Shown here: positions 47,301-55,274 of the stretch, piece by piece | How positions within the stretch are numbered: the stretch's first letter is position 1 | How the letters are laid out: each line of letters begins with the position of its first letter | Program-made: the position numbers and the translations under genes | Notes under the pieces: generated by a model | Told to the model about the DNA's origin: nothing | Databases searched by the model: none | The model's input: only the letters and a program-made list of their open reading frames with translations | From: Bog-473 sp963779735 | GTDB lineage: Bacteria > Actinomycetota > Acidimicrobiia > Acidimicrobiales > RAAP-2 | Direction: 5' to 3' | DNA length: 64,000 bases | NCBI GenBank assembly: GCA_963779735.1 | Contig: CAVZZJ010000001.1 | Span: forward strand, 1 to 64,000

Positions 47301-47454
47301 GTGCACCCGGCCGCCGACGGACGCGGACGCGTGGACTGTAAGGTCGCCCTCGTCACCGGCGCAGACCGCGTGTAAGGTCGGGCCGAAGCGGGGCTCTTGG
47401 CTCAGGAGGGCGCGGACGTCATCGGCATTGACGCCTTCGCCCCGATATCGGTGT
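47301..47454 (+). pseudogene. SDR N-terminal remnant with an in-frame stop
   Basis: Starting from GTG at 47301 the frame encodes GRGRVDCKVALVTGADRV, then a TAA stop, then GRAEAGLLAQEGADVIGIDAFAPIS. This matches the first Rossmann strand, the TGxxxG loop and the second strand (GADVIGID) of an SDR, of the mycofactocin-coupled type. It ends abruptly at the 3' end of the NUDIX gene. It is a dead fragment: both truncated and stopped. Confidence 0.6.
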
Positions 47455-47945
47455 CAAGTTTGGTCCGGGGCACCGCCACGCTGCCCGACGGCTTCGAGCA
47501 GGCGGTCGACGAACGGCACCTGCCCCTTGAGGAGCTTCACCCGGGCGGTGCTCGCCGTGACCCACTCGACGCGATCGACTTCGGGAAACTCCCTCGCCCT
47601 TCCCGACCCCGGGGGCCACTCCATCTCGAAGGTGTTGCTCCGGGCGCCGGCGACATCCACATCGCCCTCGACGGCCCACACGGTGACGCGCTTGCCGCCG
47701 GCTTGCTTGATCTCGCCCAGTTCGATCCGCGGCCCATCGGGTGCCGGTCGCCCGATCTCCTCGGCAAACTCGCGCTCGGCGGCGGCCAAAGGGTCGGTGC
47801 CCGCTTCGTACTCCCCCTTCGGCACCGACCAGGCGCCCTCGTCCTTCTTGGCCCATAACGGGCCGCCGGGATGGGCGATCAGCGCCTCGACGACCCCGGC
47901 GTCCGAGATCCGATAGACCAAGAGCCCCGCGCTCAACGAGGGCAA
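47454..47945 (-). CDS. NUDIX hydrolase
   Basis: A 163-residue NUDIX protein. The Nudix box is GEYEAGTDPLAAAEREFAEEIG, with the REFAEEIG metal-binding core intact and Thr where the consensus first Glu usually stands. It starts MPSLSAGLLVYR and has a conserved WSVPKGEYE. This subgroup hydrolyses nucleoside or dinucleotide diphosphates. It lies 13 bp after the upstream gene in the same direction. Confidence 0.88.
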   Translation of the reverse strand: MPSLSAGLLVYRISDAGVVEALIAHPGGPLWAKKDEGAWSVPKGEYEAGTDPLAAAEREFAEEIGRPAPDGPRIELGEIKQAGGKRVTVWAVEGDVDVAGARSNTFEMEWPPGSGRAREFPEVDRVEWVTASTARVKLLKGQVPFVDRLLEAVGQRGGAPDQT

Positions 47946-47958
47946 CGGTCCAGCCTCC

Positions 47959-48495
47959 TCACTGCGCCGCGGTGACCCCGGATGAGGTCGAGCACATCGG
48001 CCAGGGCCTCAGACTGAGGTCGGCGACGGCCAGGCGCAGGCGGTGCACCTTGCCCTCGGCGTTGAACTCGTAGACCGAGAGCGAGTTGGCCACGTCGACG
48101 GCGCCTTCGAGCCCGTTCTGCGTCCGCTCCTCGAGCTCGAGGTAGACCAGACCGGGCAGCTCGGCTATGCGCTGGACGGTGAAAGCCCACAATGACGGCG
48201 ACAGCGCCCACTGGCTCATGACCTCTATGTACTCGGGCCAGCGCAACACGTTGCGAGCGAAGGGGCTGGCGTCGTAGCCGGCCGCTCCGGACGCCTCCTC
48301 GGGGACGAACGACCCGTAGTCCGAGGCGACCCTCTCGAACTCGTCGAGCGCGATGAACGCCGCCAGCGGGGCCCAGTAGTCGGCGCTCAAGGTGGTCTCC
48401 TTCTTCGCCTCCGCCACCAGGCGCTGCAGGGTCCGGCAGAGTTCGAGGACCTTGGCCGACAGCTGGCCGTGCGTGTTCGTCCCGGCGGTGCTCAT
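47959..48495 (-). CDS. Hypothetical protein, possibly NTF2-like
   Basis: A 178-residue protein starting MSTAGTNTHGQLSAKVLELCRTLQRL. The middle (LDEFERVASDYGSFVPEE, WPEYIEVMSQWA) and GLVYLELEERTQNG..LSVYEFNAEGKVHRLRL suggest an alpha+beta cone fold of the NTF2 kind, but I am not sure of the family. The last about 16 residues (LSLRPWPMCSTSSGVTAAQ) are low-similarity and might result from a frameshift. Its ATG overlaps the stop of the membrane-protein gene (ATGA), so the two are coupled. Confidence 0.6.
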   Translation of the reverse strand: MSTAGTNTHGQLSAKVLELCRTLQRLVAEAKKETTLSADYWAPLAAFIALDEFERVASDYGSFVPEEASGAAGYDASPFARNVLRWPEYIEVMSQWALSPSLWAFTVQRIAELPGLVYLELEERTQNGLEGAVDVANSLSVYEFNAEGKVHRLRLAVADLSLRPWPMCSTSSGVTAAQ

Positions 48496-49169
48496 GTGAC
48501 CTCCCCAAACGTGGTTGTCGTGCGGTACGAAATGACGATGATGTTGACGCTGACCAGGAGAACCCACAGGGGAAGGACCAGCTGAAGCCAGGGAACCGAT
48601 GAGCTGGCGAAGAGCAGGAGCAGCGCTGAGGCATAACCGACGCCGGCGATGATCCGGCTGTGGATGCGGAGGTGGACCGCGATGGTCGACGACGCCAACA
48701 TGAAGACCGCGCCCATCTTGACGGCGTAGACGCTGGCGAGGTTGAAGGCCAACTCCCTCCCCAGCTGCCAGACGCCGAGGGGGGGGTTGCCGTTGTGGAG
48801 CCCGGCCACCTCAACCAAAGCGTCGAAGTCCGCGGCGAACACGAAGAGCATGGCGACAAACAACAGGCCGCTCCCGAGGAACACGGTGGCCAGGAACTTG
48901 TCCTCTGGGTCGCCGATGCGGGAGCGAACCGCCCCCATGAACCACAGAAAGAAGATCCCGCAGAAGGGAACGAGGTCCAGGGCCAGGTGCAGCTGGTTGC
49001 GATCGCCTGCCTGCGTCAACCAGGCCCCGGCCTGGTGGGGGTTGGAGGGAACGACCTTGCGCAACAAGATCACGATGATGCCGAACAGAAGGGCGAACGC
49101 CACGCCGGCCAGGCCGGCAGCCCGGGGCGTCCGCAACACCCTCGGGGTAATCTTCTCGGGCGTCACCAT
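48492..49169 (-). CDS. Multi-pass membrane protein
   Basis: A 225-residue protein with about six predicted membrane helices, among them GVAFALLFGIIVILL, LVPFCGIFFLWFMGAV, LGSGLLFVAMLFVFAA and LVLPLWVLLVSVNIIVI. I do not recognise the family. A His/Asn-bearing stretch (GDRNQLHLALDLVPF) sits at the start of one helix. Met at 49169 is chosen because the longer frame upstream is antisense-like. Translationally coupled with the hypothetical protein at 47959. Confidence 0.7.
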   Translation of the reverse strand: MVTPEKITPRVLRTPRAAGLAGVAFALLFGIIVILLRKVVPSNPHQAGAWLTQAGDRNQLHLALDLVPFCGIFFLWFMGAVRSRIGDPEDKFLATVFLGSGLLFVAMLFVFAADFDALVEVAGLHNGNPPLGVWQLGRELAFNLASVYAVKMGAVFMLASSTIAVHLRIHSRIIAGVGYASALLLLFASSSVPWLQLVLPLWVLLVSVNIIVISYRTTTTFGEVT

Positions 49170-49219
49170 GGCCACGTCGTCGTCCCCCAAAGCCCGCGCC
49201 GTCGCGGTGCAGCACGAGG

Positions 49220-49972
49220 CTATGACGTGGATCCGCCGTCGGCTGGGATGACCGCGCCGGTCACCCGACAGGCCTCCTCTGAGGCGACGAAGGCGATGAC
49301 GCTGGCGACGTCCTTCGGATCGGCCACGCCGAACGGTGTGGAGAAGCGCATCATCCGGTCCACCGACGCCCCCTCGGGGAAGCCCCAGCTCGACAGCATG
49401 TCCGTCTCCATCCCTCCGGGGCACACCACGTTGACCCGGATCCCCCGGTCCATGTACTCGTTGGCGAGGGACTTGGTGAACATCACGAGGCCGCCCTTGG
49501 ATGCACCGTAGGCCGCGGCGTACGGCAGCCCGATGGCGGCCGAGTCGCTGGCCACGTTGACGATGTTGCCCTTCGAGCGCTCCAGGTGCGGCAGCGCCGC
49601 CCGGCAGGTGAGGAAGGGACCGGTCAGGTTGACCCCGATGACCCGGTTCCAGTCCTCAAGGGCGAGCTCGACGGTGCGGGCGAACAGCCCGACGCCCGCC
49701 ACGTTGCAGAGCACGTCGAGGTGGCCGGCGTCGTAAACCAGCGCTCCGATGGTGGACTCCACCGACTCGGGGTCCCGGACATCGGCCACGAAGGCCTGGG
49801 CGCGGTCACCCCGGGTCACCAGCTCGTCGGCCAGGGCCACCACCCCGTCCTTGTTCACGTCGATGCACCCGACCACGGCGCCCTCCGCCGCCAGGCGGCG
49901 AGCCACCTCCCGGCCGAGACCCGATCCTGCCCCAGTCACCGCCGCCACCTTGCCGGCGAATCGACGCTCCAC
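49220..49972 (-). CDS. SDR family oxidoreductase
   Basis: A 250-residue SDR with TGAGSGLG, CIDVNKDG after beta-2 (NAD preference), NVAG, the Ser-Tyr-Lys set in NVASDSAA and YGASKGG, and the C-terminal PADGGSTS. GTG at 49972 follows AGGGAGACC. It lies 20 bp after the cupin gene in the same direction and is probably in one transcript with it. Substrate not predictable. Confidence 0.87.
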   Translation of the reverse strand: MERRFAGKVAAVTGAGSGLGREVARRLAAEGAVVGCIDVNKDGVVALADELVTRGDRAQAFVADVRDPESVESTIGALVYDAGHLDVLCNVAGVGLFARTVELALEDWNRVIGVNLTGPFLTCRAALPHLERSKGNIVNVASDSAAIGLPYAAAYGASKGGLVMFTKSLANEYMDRGIRVNVVCPGGMETDMLSSWGFPEGASVDRMMRFSTPFGVADPKDVASVIAFVASEEACRVTGAVIPADGGSTS

Positions 49973-49992
49973 GGTCTCCCTTTGCTCGTCCG

Positions 49993-50421
49993 CTACGTGG
50001 CGTAGGCCTGCGGCTGGCCGGCGTGGATCTCGATCCACTCCGCTCCCTCGTCCCCGGCCGTCCAGGCGTAGAGCCGGTCGGGGCTGTAGTAGCCCATGCC
50101 GGCTCTGGTGACGCGGTTGCCGTAGTGCAGCGACCCTCGGATCACGTAGGTCAGCTGGTTGGTCCCGTGCCGGTGCGGCTTCACCCTCTCCCCGGGCTTG
50201 GCCTCCTCGTGGTACACGCACAGGTCCGGCGACTGCAAGATGGTCTTGGTCATCAGGTCGCGCCCAAAGACATCGAACATGAACTGCTTGGTTTCCTCGT
50301 CGTCCAGCCCCTCCATCATCTGGGCGATGGAGTACGCCGGGATGTCGTCGAGCGAGTAGAAGAACGGCTTGACCTGTGCATTCTCGGGCTCGGTGGCCTC
50401 GACCTGCTGCACTTCCTCCAT
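49993..50421 (-). CDS. Cupin-domain protein
   Basis: A 142-residue cupin. The metal motif is GERVKPHRHGTNQLTYVIRGSLHYG, and motif 2 includes AGMGYYSPDRLYAWTAGDEG. The N-terminal 60 residues form a short leader. Similar cupins accompany SDR and amidohydrolase genes in actinobacterial catabolic clusters. It heads the small unit with the SDR at 49220. Confidence 0.8.
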   Translation of the reverse strand: MEEVQQVEATEPENAQVKPFFYSLDDIPAYSIAQMMEGLDDEETKQFMFDVFGRDLMTKTILQSPDLCVYHEEAKPGERVKPHRHGTNQLTYVIRGSLHYGNRVTRAGMGYYSPDRLYAWTAGDEGAEWIEIHAGQPQAYAT

Positions 50422-50555
50422 AGGAGCCCTCCCCTGTCACGTCCTTCACGGCAGAGCCGCCGACGCCGAGAATCTAACATCGGCGCTCCCCACAGGCGGC
50501 CCGGAAAACAGTCGTGCTCCGAAGGGACTACCATCGGAGAGGGACCTGAGCTCCA

Positions 50556-50601
50556 AGAGTCTCAGCCCATAGAGTCTCAGCCCATAGAGTCTCAGCCCCA
50601 T
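50556..50601. repeat. 15-bp tandem repeat before an amidohydrolase gene
   Basis: AGAGTCTCAGCCCAT occurs at 50556-50570 and 50571-50585, with a third copy at 50586-50601 that has one extra C. The array ends at the ribosome-binding site AGGAGGAA of the gene starting at 50616. Confidence 0.88.
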
Positions 50602-50615
50602 AGGAGGAATGGTTC

Positions 50616-51800
50616 ATGACGACCCTCGCTTCGGAGGCACCCGAGCGCCTTGCCGTGTTGGATGCCGACTCCCACATCACCGACGTCGACGACCTTTGGA
50701 CCAAGAGGGCCCCGGCCAAGTACAAGGACGACATCCTCCACGTCGAGCAGATCGACGGACGGCCCACCTGGGTCGTCGAGGGAAGGGCGCTGGGGAAGGC
50801 GGGCGGCGGCAGCACCATCGACAAGACCGGCAAGAAGCACCCGTTCCAGGAGTCGATGATCGAGTGGGACATCGCGCGCACCCACGAGGCGGCGTGGGAC
50901 GTCGGCGCCCGGCTCGAGATCCTGGACGAGAGCGGGATCCAGCACCAGGTCCTCTACCCCAACTCCCTGGGGTTGGGCGGCCAGGCGATCGGCGACGTGA
51001 AAGACCCGGTCCTGCAACGCCTCTGCCTCGAGATCTTCAACGACACCCGGGCCGAGATGCAGCGCGACACCAACAACCGCCTCCTGCCCATGCCGATCCT
51101 GCCCTCCTGGGACATCGAGGGTTGCGTGCGCGAGGCGAAGCGGGTCGCCGACATGGGTCTCCGGGGGGTCAACATGTGTTCGGACCCCCAGGACCTCGGC
51201 TCCCCGGACCTGGCCAACCGGGCCTGGGACCCCCTGTGGGAGGTCTGCGAGGACCTGGAGCTCCCCGTCCACTTCCACATCGGGGCGAGCCTCACCGCGA
51301 TGAACTTCTACGGCCAGTACTTCTGGGAGTCCCAGCACGAGTACGTCAAGCCGGCCGTCGGCGGCTCCATGCTCTTCATCGGCAACGCCCGCGTGGTCAT
51401 CAACACCATCTTCTCGGGGCTCTTCGACCGCTTCCCCAAGCTCAAGATGGTGTCGGTGGAGAGCGGGATCGGCTGGGTGCCCTTCATCCTCGAGACCATG
51501 GACTGGGAGCTGCCGGAGAACGCGCCGGTACAGGCCGCCCAGCTCAAGCACAAGCCCTCGGCGTACTTCAAGCGAAACTGGTACGGCACCACGTGGTTCG
51601 AGACCGGGCTCGGTGACCTGCAGGGGGTGGTCGACCGGGTGGGCGAGGACAACATCATGTTCGAGACGGACTTCCCCCACCCCACCTGCCTCTACCCCAA
51701 GCCGCTCGAGCTCGTCCACGACGCCATGGCCACCCTCCGGCCCGAGTCCCGCCGCAAGATCCTCTCGGAGAACGGGCTCAAGCTCTACAAGCTGGCCTGA
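50616..51800 (+). CDS. Amidohydrolase-2 family protein
   Basis: A 394-residue amidohydrolase-2 protein. LDADSHITDVDDLW carries the first metal motif, VHFHIGASLTA the central His, and MFETDFPHPTCLYPKPL the final Asp. ATG at 50616 follows the strong site AGGAGGAA. It is a clear paralogue of 41498-42667. The neighbours, an Hsp20-like gene and a repeat array, give no pathway clue. Confidence 0.88.
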   Translation: MTTLASEAPERLAVLDADSHITDVDDLWTKRAPAKYKDDILHVEQIDGRPTWVVEGRALGKAGGGSTIDKTGKKHPFQESMIEWDIARTHEAAWDVGARLEILDESGIQHQVLYPNSLGLGGQAIGDVKDPVLQRLCLEIFNDTRAEMQRDTNNRLLPMPILPSWDIEGCVREAKRVADMGLRGVNMCSDPQDLGSPDLANRAWDPLWEVCEDLELPVHFHIGASLTAMNFYGQYFWESQHEYVKPAVGGSMLFIGNARVVINTIFSGLFDRFPKLKMVSVESGIGWVPFILETMDWELPENAPVQAAQLKHKPSAYFKRNWYGTTWFETGLGDLQGVVDRVGEDNIMFETDFPHPTCLYPKPLELVHDAMATLRPESRRKILSENGLKLYKLA

Positions 51801-51851
51801 GGAATAGCGGCGGTCGGGATGACCGCGAAGCAGCGCAGCCACGCCGTCGCC

Positions 51852-51899
51852 CGGCGACACGGCGACACGGCGAGACGGCGACACGGCGAGACGGCGACA
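51852..51899. repeat. Six octamers, CGGCGACA/CGGCGAGA
   Basis: Six tandem 8-bp units from 51852 to 51899. They alternate CGGCGACA and CGGCGAGA after the first two. They lie between the amidohydrolase and the Hsp20-like gene and read through in the longer open frame, so the true start of that gene is placed downstream. Confidence 0.9.
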
Positions 51900-51923
51900 G
51901 GCGAAAGAAGATATCGTCGTGGC

Positions 51924-52310
51924 ATGCCCGGCGACTACGCCCGTCGCGACGAGGTGGCTGCGGCGACGGCCGCCGCCGAGGAGACGATGCGGCCCCAGAC
52001 CGTGCCGGTGAACGTCTACGAGACCACGGGGGCCCTCGTGGTGCTGGCACCCCTCCCAGCGGTGACCCCCAGGGACGTGACCATCGAGATACGGCCCGGG
52101 GCGGTGCGGTTCTGGGCCCACCTGCGCAGCGCCGGTCCGCGCGACTTCGTGATGCACGAGTGGGAGTACGGCTGCTACGAGCGGGAGATAGAGCTGCCGG
52201 ATGGGTTCGGCCGCGGGCTGGAGGCGACCCTGGCCAACGGCCAGCTGGCCATCCGGGTCCTGCGGGGCGACTTCAACGGGTCTCTCAGCATTCAGCCGAT
52301 GGCCATCTGA
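51924..52310 (+). CDS. Small heat-shock (Hsp20)-like alpha-crystallin protein
   Basis: A 128-residue protein with an alpha-crystallin-like core: VNVYETTGALVVLAPLPAVTPRDVTIEIRPGAVRFWA, then CYEREIELPDGFGRGLEATLANGQLAIRVLRG. This is the Hsp20 beta-sandwich pattern, although the C-terminal IxI anchor is absent. A chaperone role is inferred. ATG at 51924 is chosen to exclude the octamer array from the coding part. Confidence 0.72.
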   Translation: MPGDYARRDEVAAATAAAEETMRPQTVPVNVYETTGALVVLAPLPAVTPRDVTIEIRPGAVRFWAHLRSAGPRDFVMHEWEYGCYEREIELPDGFGRGLEATLANGQLAIRVLRGDFNGSLSIQPMAI

Positions 52311-52355
52311 TCTGCTCCCCTGCCATCTGATCTGGCCGCTTGGCGAGAACCCGAA

Positions 52356-52375
52356 TTCTAAGTTTTGCGTTAGAA
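52356..52375. promoter_or_regulatory. Palindromic operator TTCTAA-N8-TTAGAA
   Basis: TTCTAA (52356-52361) and TTAGAA (52370-52375) have the same half-sites and the same 8-bp spacer as the site at 39401-39420. TTCTAGAA follows at 52378-52385. It lies about 105 bp upstream of the gene at 52482 and is probably its regulatory site. Confidence 0.75.
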
Positions 52376-52481
52376 ACTTCTAGAAAGGCTCCCCGAGCAA
52401 CCACAGTTCCCTAACACCCGCCTCACCTACCTCTGACACCTCGGGCTCACACTCGTGGGTAGGGACGAGGAGGAGGGCATC

Positions 52482-53339
52482 ATGGGAAAGCTGGGACAAC
52501 GTGCACGGTGGCGCTGGAACGCCATGGGCGCCGCGGGGAGGATCTGGTGGGCCGGTGCGGCCACCGTGGCCACGGCAGCGGTCCTGGTGCTGGGAGCGAC
52601 GTCACTGACCGATGCCGCCTCGCAGCCAGGAGGTGGCTCCGACCTCGCCCGCAGCATCGCCCCCACCGTTGCATCCGGGAACGTCGCGTCGAACAGCGGC
52701 TCGATGGCCGGCATGTCGGGAGGCTCCACAGGGGCCGGGTCGAGCACGCCCGGGATCTGCCCCAACGTGACGGGCACCACGACGATGTCCAACGGCATGG
52801 TGATGGCACCGGTCCCCTTGGGGCCACCAACGGCCGCCGAGCAGACCGCCGCCGACCAGCTGGTGGCCGAGACGACGGCCGACGTGGCCAAGTACGAGAG
52901 CCTCCCGGCGGCATTGGCCGCGGGCTACGTGCCGGCCACCAACCCCGACGGCTACGAGGTGCACTACGCCAACTGGCAGATCGTCAAATCAGGCGACGTG
53001 CTGGACCCCGACCACCCCTCCTCGTTGGTCTACGCCAATACGGTCGACGGGCCGGTGCTCCTGGGCGCCATGTACCTTGGAGCGGCGCCGTGCCAACCGG
53101 GCCCCGATGTGGGAGGGCCTCTCACCCAGTGGCACGCGCACGACAACCTCTGCCTGTCCGGCGGTCAGGTCGTGGGCCGGACGGACCCGGCCGGCTCGTG
53201 TGCCACCGGTGTGCACAACACCAACACCTACTTCATGCTCCACGTGTGGGTCGCCCCCTCCCTGGCCGCCACCCACCAGTTCCAGCCCGACCTGACCCGG
53301 GCGGAGCTGGCCCCCATCATTGAGACGGGCCAGCCATGA
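52482..53339 (+). CDS. Secreted histidine-rich protein of unknown family
   Basis: A 285-residue exported protein. A membrane segment or signal lies at about residues 20-45 (WWAGAATVATAAVLVLGATSL), followed by a Ser/Gly/Met-rich linker (SGSMAGMSGGSTG). The core has YVPATNPDGYEVHYANWQIVKSGDVLDPDHPSSLVY, then TQWHAHDNLCLSGG and TYFMLHVWVAP. The His cluster suggests a metal site; several Cys probably form disulfides. I recognise the pattern as an actinobacterial protein family without known function. Its stop overlaps the start of the membrane-protein gene (ATGA). Confidence 0.72.
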   Translation: MGKLGQRARWRWNAMGAAGRIWWAGAATVATAAVLVLGATSLTDAASQPGGGSDLARSIAPTVASGNVASNSGSMAGMSGGSTGAGSSTPGICPNVTGTTTMSNGMVMAPVPLGPPTAAEQTAADQLVAETTADVAKYESLPAALAAGYVPATNPDGYEVHYANWQIVKSGDVLDPDHPSSLVYANTVDGPVLLGAMYLGAAPCQPGPDVGGPLTQWHAHDNLCLSGGQVVGRTDPAGSCATGVHNTNTYFMLHVWVAPSLAATHQFQPDLTRAELAPIIETGQP

Positions 53340-54319
53340 ACGGGGGCACCACTCCGGTGCGGGTGACGGCCCGGGCGGTCCAGATCGGCCTGGGCATCAT
53401 CTGGGTCGTCGACGGTCTCCTGCAGCTCCAACCCAAGATGTTCGGCACGGGATTCGCCGACAACGTGATCCTGCCCTCGGCCCAGGGCCAACCGGGCATC
53501 GTGTCGGGGATGATCACCCATCTGGCGCACCTGATGTCGGCCCAGCCGGTTCTGACCGACCTGGTGTTCGCCGGGATCCAGCTCCTGATCGGCGCCGGTC
53601 TCCTGCTGCGAGAGACGGTGAAGCCGGCCCTCGTCCTCTCCTTCGTCTGGGCCTTGGGGGTCTGGTCCGTGGGCGAGGGGTTCGGCGGCCTGCTCACCGG
53701 CACGGCACAGCCGCTGACCGGTGCGCCCGGCGCGGCCCTGCTCTATCTGGCCATAGCTCTGCTGGTGTGGCCGAAGAAGGAGCCTCGGGAGGTCGACGGT
53801 CCGGCCGCCGCCGAGGGGTTGCTGGGAGTCGGGGGCGGCCTGGCCCTATGGGCCGTGGTCTGGTGCGGCCTGGGGATCCTGTGGCTCCTGCCGGCCAGCA
53901 GCGGCAGCGGCGCACTCTCGAGCGCGCTGAAAGGGGCGGCTTCGGGCGAACCGGGTTGGCTGGCCCGCCTGCAGCTGTCGGTGGCCCACTCCCTCGGGAA
54001 CGGCGCCTCGGTCGCCGTGGCCGCCGCCCTCCTGTGCTTCTTCATCGGGGTGGGGCCGCTGATCGTCCGGCGCTACGGCATCTTCCTGATCGCCGGCGCG
54101 GCGATGGCCCTCGACATCTGGGTGCTCGGCCAGGCCTTCGGGCAGATCTTCACCGGGATGGCCACGGACCCCAACACCGGACCGCTCCTCATCCTGTTGG
54201 CGCTGACCGTGTACCCGAACGGCGCGCCGGCCCGGGCACCCGACCGGCTGTCACCGGAGCCCTCGACCGGGACGGGAGTCCTCACTCCTCGGCCCGCCAG
54301 CGCCGGTAGAGGTCGCTGA
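53336..54319 (+). CDS. Multi-pass membrane protein, DoxX-like in part
   Basis: A 327-residue protein with about eight to nine membrane helices. The start VTARAVQIGLGIIWVVDGLLQLQPKMFG and LLIGAGLLLRETVKPALVLSFVWALGVWSVGEGFGG resemble the DoxX/membrane-bound oxidoreductase-like fold. It is coupled by ATGA to the secreted protein before it, and the pair likely acts together at the membrane, perhaps in metal or thiol handling. Its 3' end overlaps the convergent anti-sigma gene by 38 bp. Confidence 0.72.
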   Translation: MNGGTTPVRVTARAVQIGLGIIWVVDGLLQLQPKMFGTGFADNVILPSAQGQPGIVSGMITHLAHLMSAQPVLTDLVFAGIQLLIGAGLLLRETVKPALVLSFVWALGVWSVGEGFGGLLTGTAQPLTGAPGAALLYLAIALLVWPKKEPREVDGPAAAEGLLGVGGGLALWAVVWCGLGILWLLPASSGSGALSSALKGAASGEPGWLARLQLSVAHSLGNGASVAVAAALLCFFIGVGPLIVRRYGIFLIAGAAMALDIWVLGQAFGQIFTGMATDPNTGPLLILLALTVYPNGAPARAPDRLSPEPSTGTGVLTPRPASAGRGR

Positions 54320-54539
54320 GGTCCTGCCGGGCTTCGGGGCTGAGATCGTCGGTCTCCACCGCACCGGCCAGCGCAATGGTCGTGCGGATCTGCGCGAGGT
54401 AGGCGCTGCAGTTGGGACAGGCCCGCAGGTGGCGTTCGAACCGCCGGCGGTCCCGGAGCGACAGCACCCCCTCGAGGTAGTCGGTGACGAGCTCGACCGC
54501 CTGCTGGCACACGATGTCTCGGCGGCGTAGGGACAGCAT
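54282..54539 (-). CDS. Anti-sigma factor, zinc-finger (ZAS) type
   Basis: An 85-residue protein with the ZAS motif H-x3-C-x2-C (HLRACPNC; His37, Cys41, Cys44), plus Cys11 as a further metal ligand. The domain YLEGVLSLRDRRRFERHLRACPNC is characteristic. It has no membrane segment, so it is a soluble ZAS protein that probably releases its sigma factor on oxidation or metal loss. It is 3 bp downstream of the ECF sigma gene, the usual arrangement. Confidence 0.85.
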   Translation of the reverse strand: MLSLRRRDIVCQQAVELVTDYLEGVLSLRDRRRFERHLRACPNCSAYLAQIRTTIALAGAVETDDLSPEARQDLSDLYRRWRAEE

Positions 54540-54542
54540 CGG

Positions 54543-55190
54543 TCAGCCTCGCCCCAATTTCGCATCGAGGATGGCGCGCAACAGGGCGCGCCCTCGATGC
54601 AGGAGCACCCGCTGGTTGCCCGCACTGATGCCCAGCACGGCGCACGCCTCGTCGTGGGAGAGCCCTTCGACATCTCGCAAGAGGACGACCTGGCGCTGGC
54701 GGGGCGGCAGGTCGTCGAGGGCGGACCGGAGGATGGGCGACCACGCCGCCGCGTCGAGGCGGTCGTCGCTTTCGTCCGTCCACCGAAGGACGGGATCGGC
54801 CCACTGGCCCTGGGCGTCGAACCGGGACGGGTCGACCGTGTGCAGCGTCTCCATCGGCGCCGTCGCCGGCTCCCGCGGACCGGCCGAGCGGGCGCGATTG
54901 ACGAGGATGGCGAAGAGCCACGTCTTGAACGACGAACGCCCCTCGAACCGGTCGATGCCGCGCACCAGGCCCAGCCAGGTGTCCTGCACGGCCTCCTCGG
55001 CCACCGCCTGGCTGGGCACGAAGGAGCGCGCCAGGCGGAGCATTGGCTGCTGGTAGCGGCCCACCAGGGTCACGAACGCCCCCTCGTCGCCGTCACGCAG
55101 CCGGGCGAGCATGTCGGCATCCGCGTCCACGGCGCGCAGCGTAGGGGGCAAAGGGCGCGCGGGGGCATCGCCCCGGCTCGACGCCAACAC
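54543..55190 (-). CDS. ECF sigma factor
   Basis: A 215-residue sigma-70 ECF protein (region 2: LVGRYQQPMLRLARSFVPSQAVAEEAVQDTWLGLVRGIDRFEGRSSFKTWLFAILVNRAR; region 4: LDDLPPRQRQVVLLRDVEGLSHDEACAVLGISAGNQRVLLHRGRALL). The start could be GTG 55190, GTG 55130 or ATG 55112. Together with the ZAS anti-sigma it forms an autoregulated module. A promoter facing outward is predicted just upstream, matching the one of the divergent propeller gene. Confidence 0.87.
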   Translation of the reverse strand: MLASSRGDAPARPLPPTLRAVDADADMLARLRDGDEGAFVTLVGRYQQPMLRLARSFVPSQAVAEEAVQDTWLGLVRGIDRFEGRSSFKTWLFAILVNRARSAGPREPATAPMETLHTVDPSRFDAQGQWADPVLRWTDESDDRLDAAAWSPILRSALDDLPPRQRQVVLLRDVEGLSHDEACAVLGISAGNQRVLLHRGRALLRAILDAKLGRG

Positions 55191-55224
55191 CGCCGACGAC
55201 CCGCTGCCTCGACACGTCCCCTTG

Positions 55225-55251
55225 GTCCCTCCTCCACGGCAAAGCGTTACA
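55225..55251 (-). promoter_or_regulatory. Predicted ECF-type promoter for the sigma gene
   Basis: On the minus strand TGTAAC (55251-55246) is followed after 17 bp by GGAC (55228-55225). The same arrangement is found on the plus strand for the divergent gene, so the two form mirror-image sites. Confidence 0.6.
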
Positions 55252-55274
55252 AAAGGCGCCGCTCGAGCGTCCCG

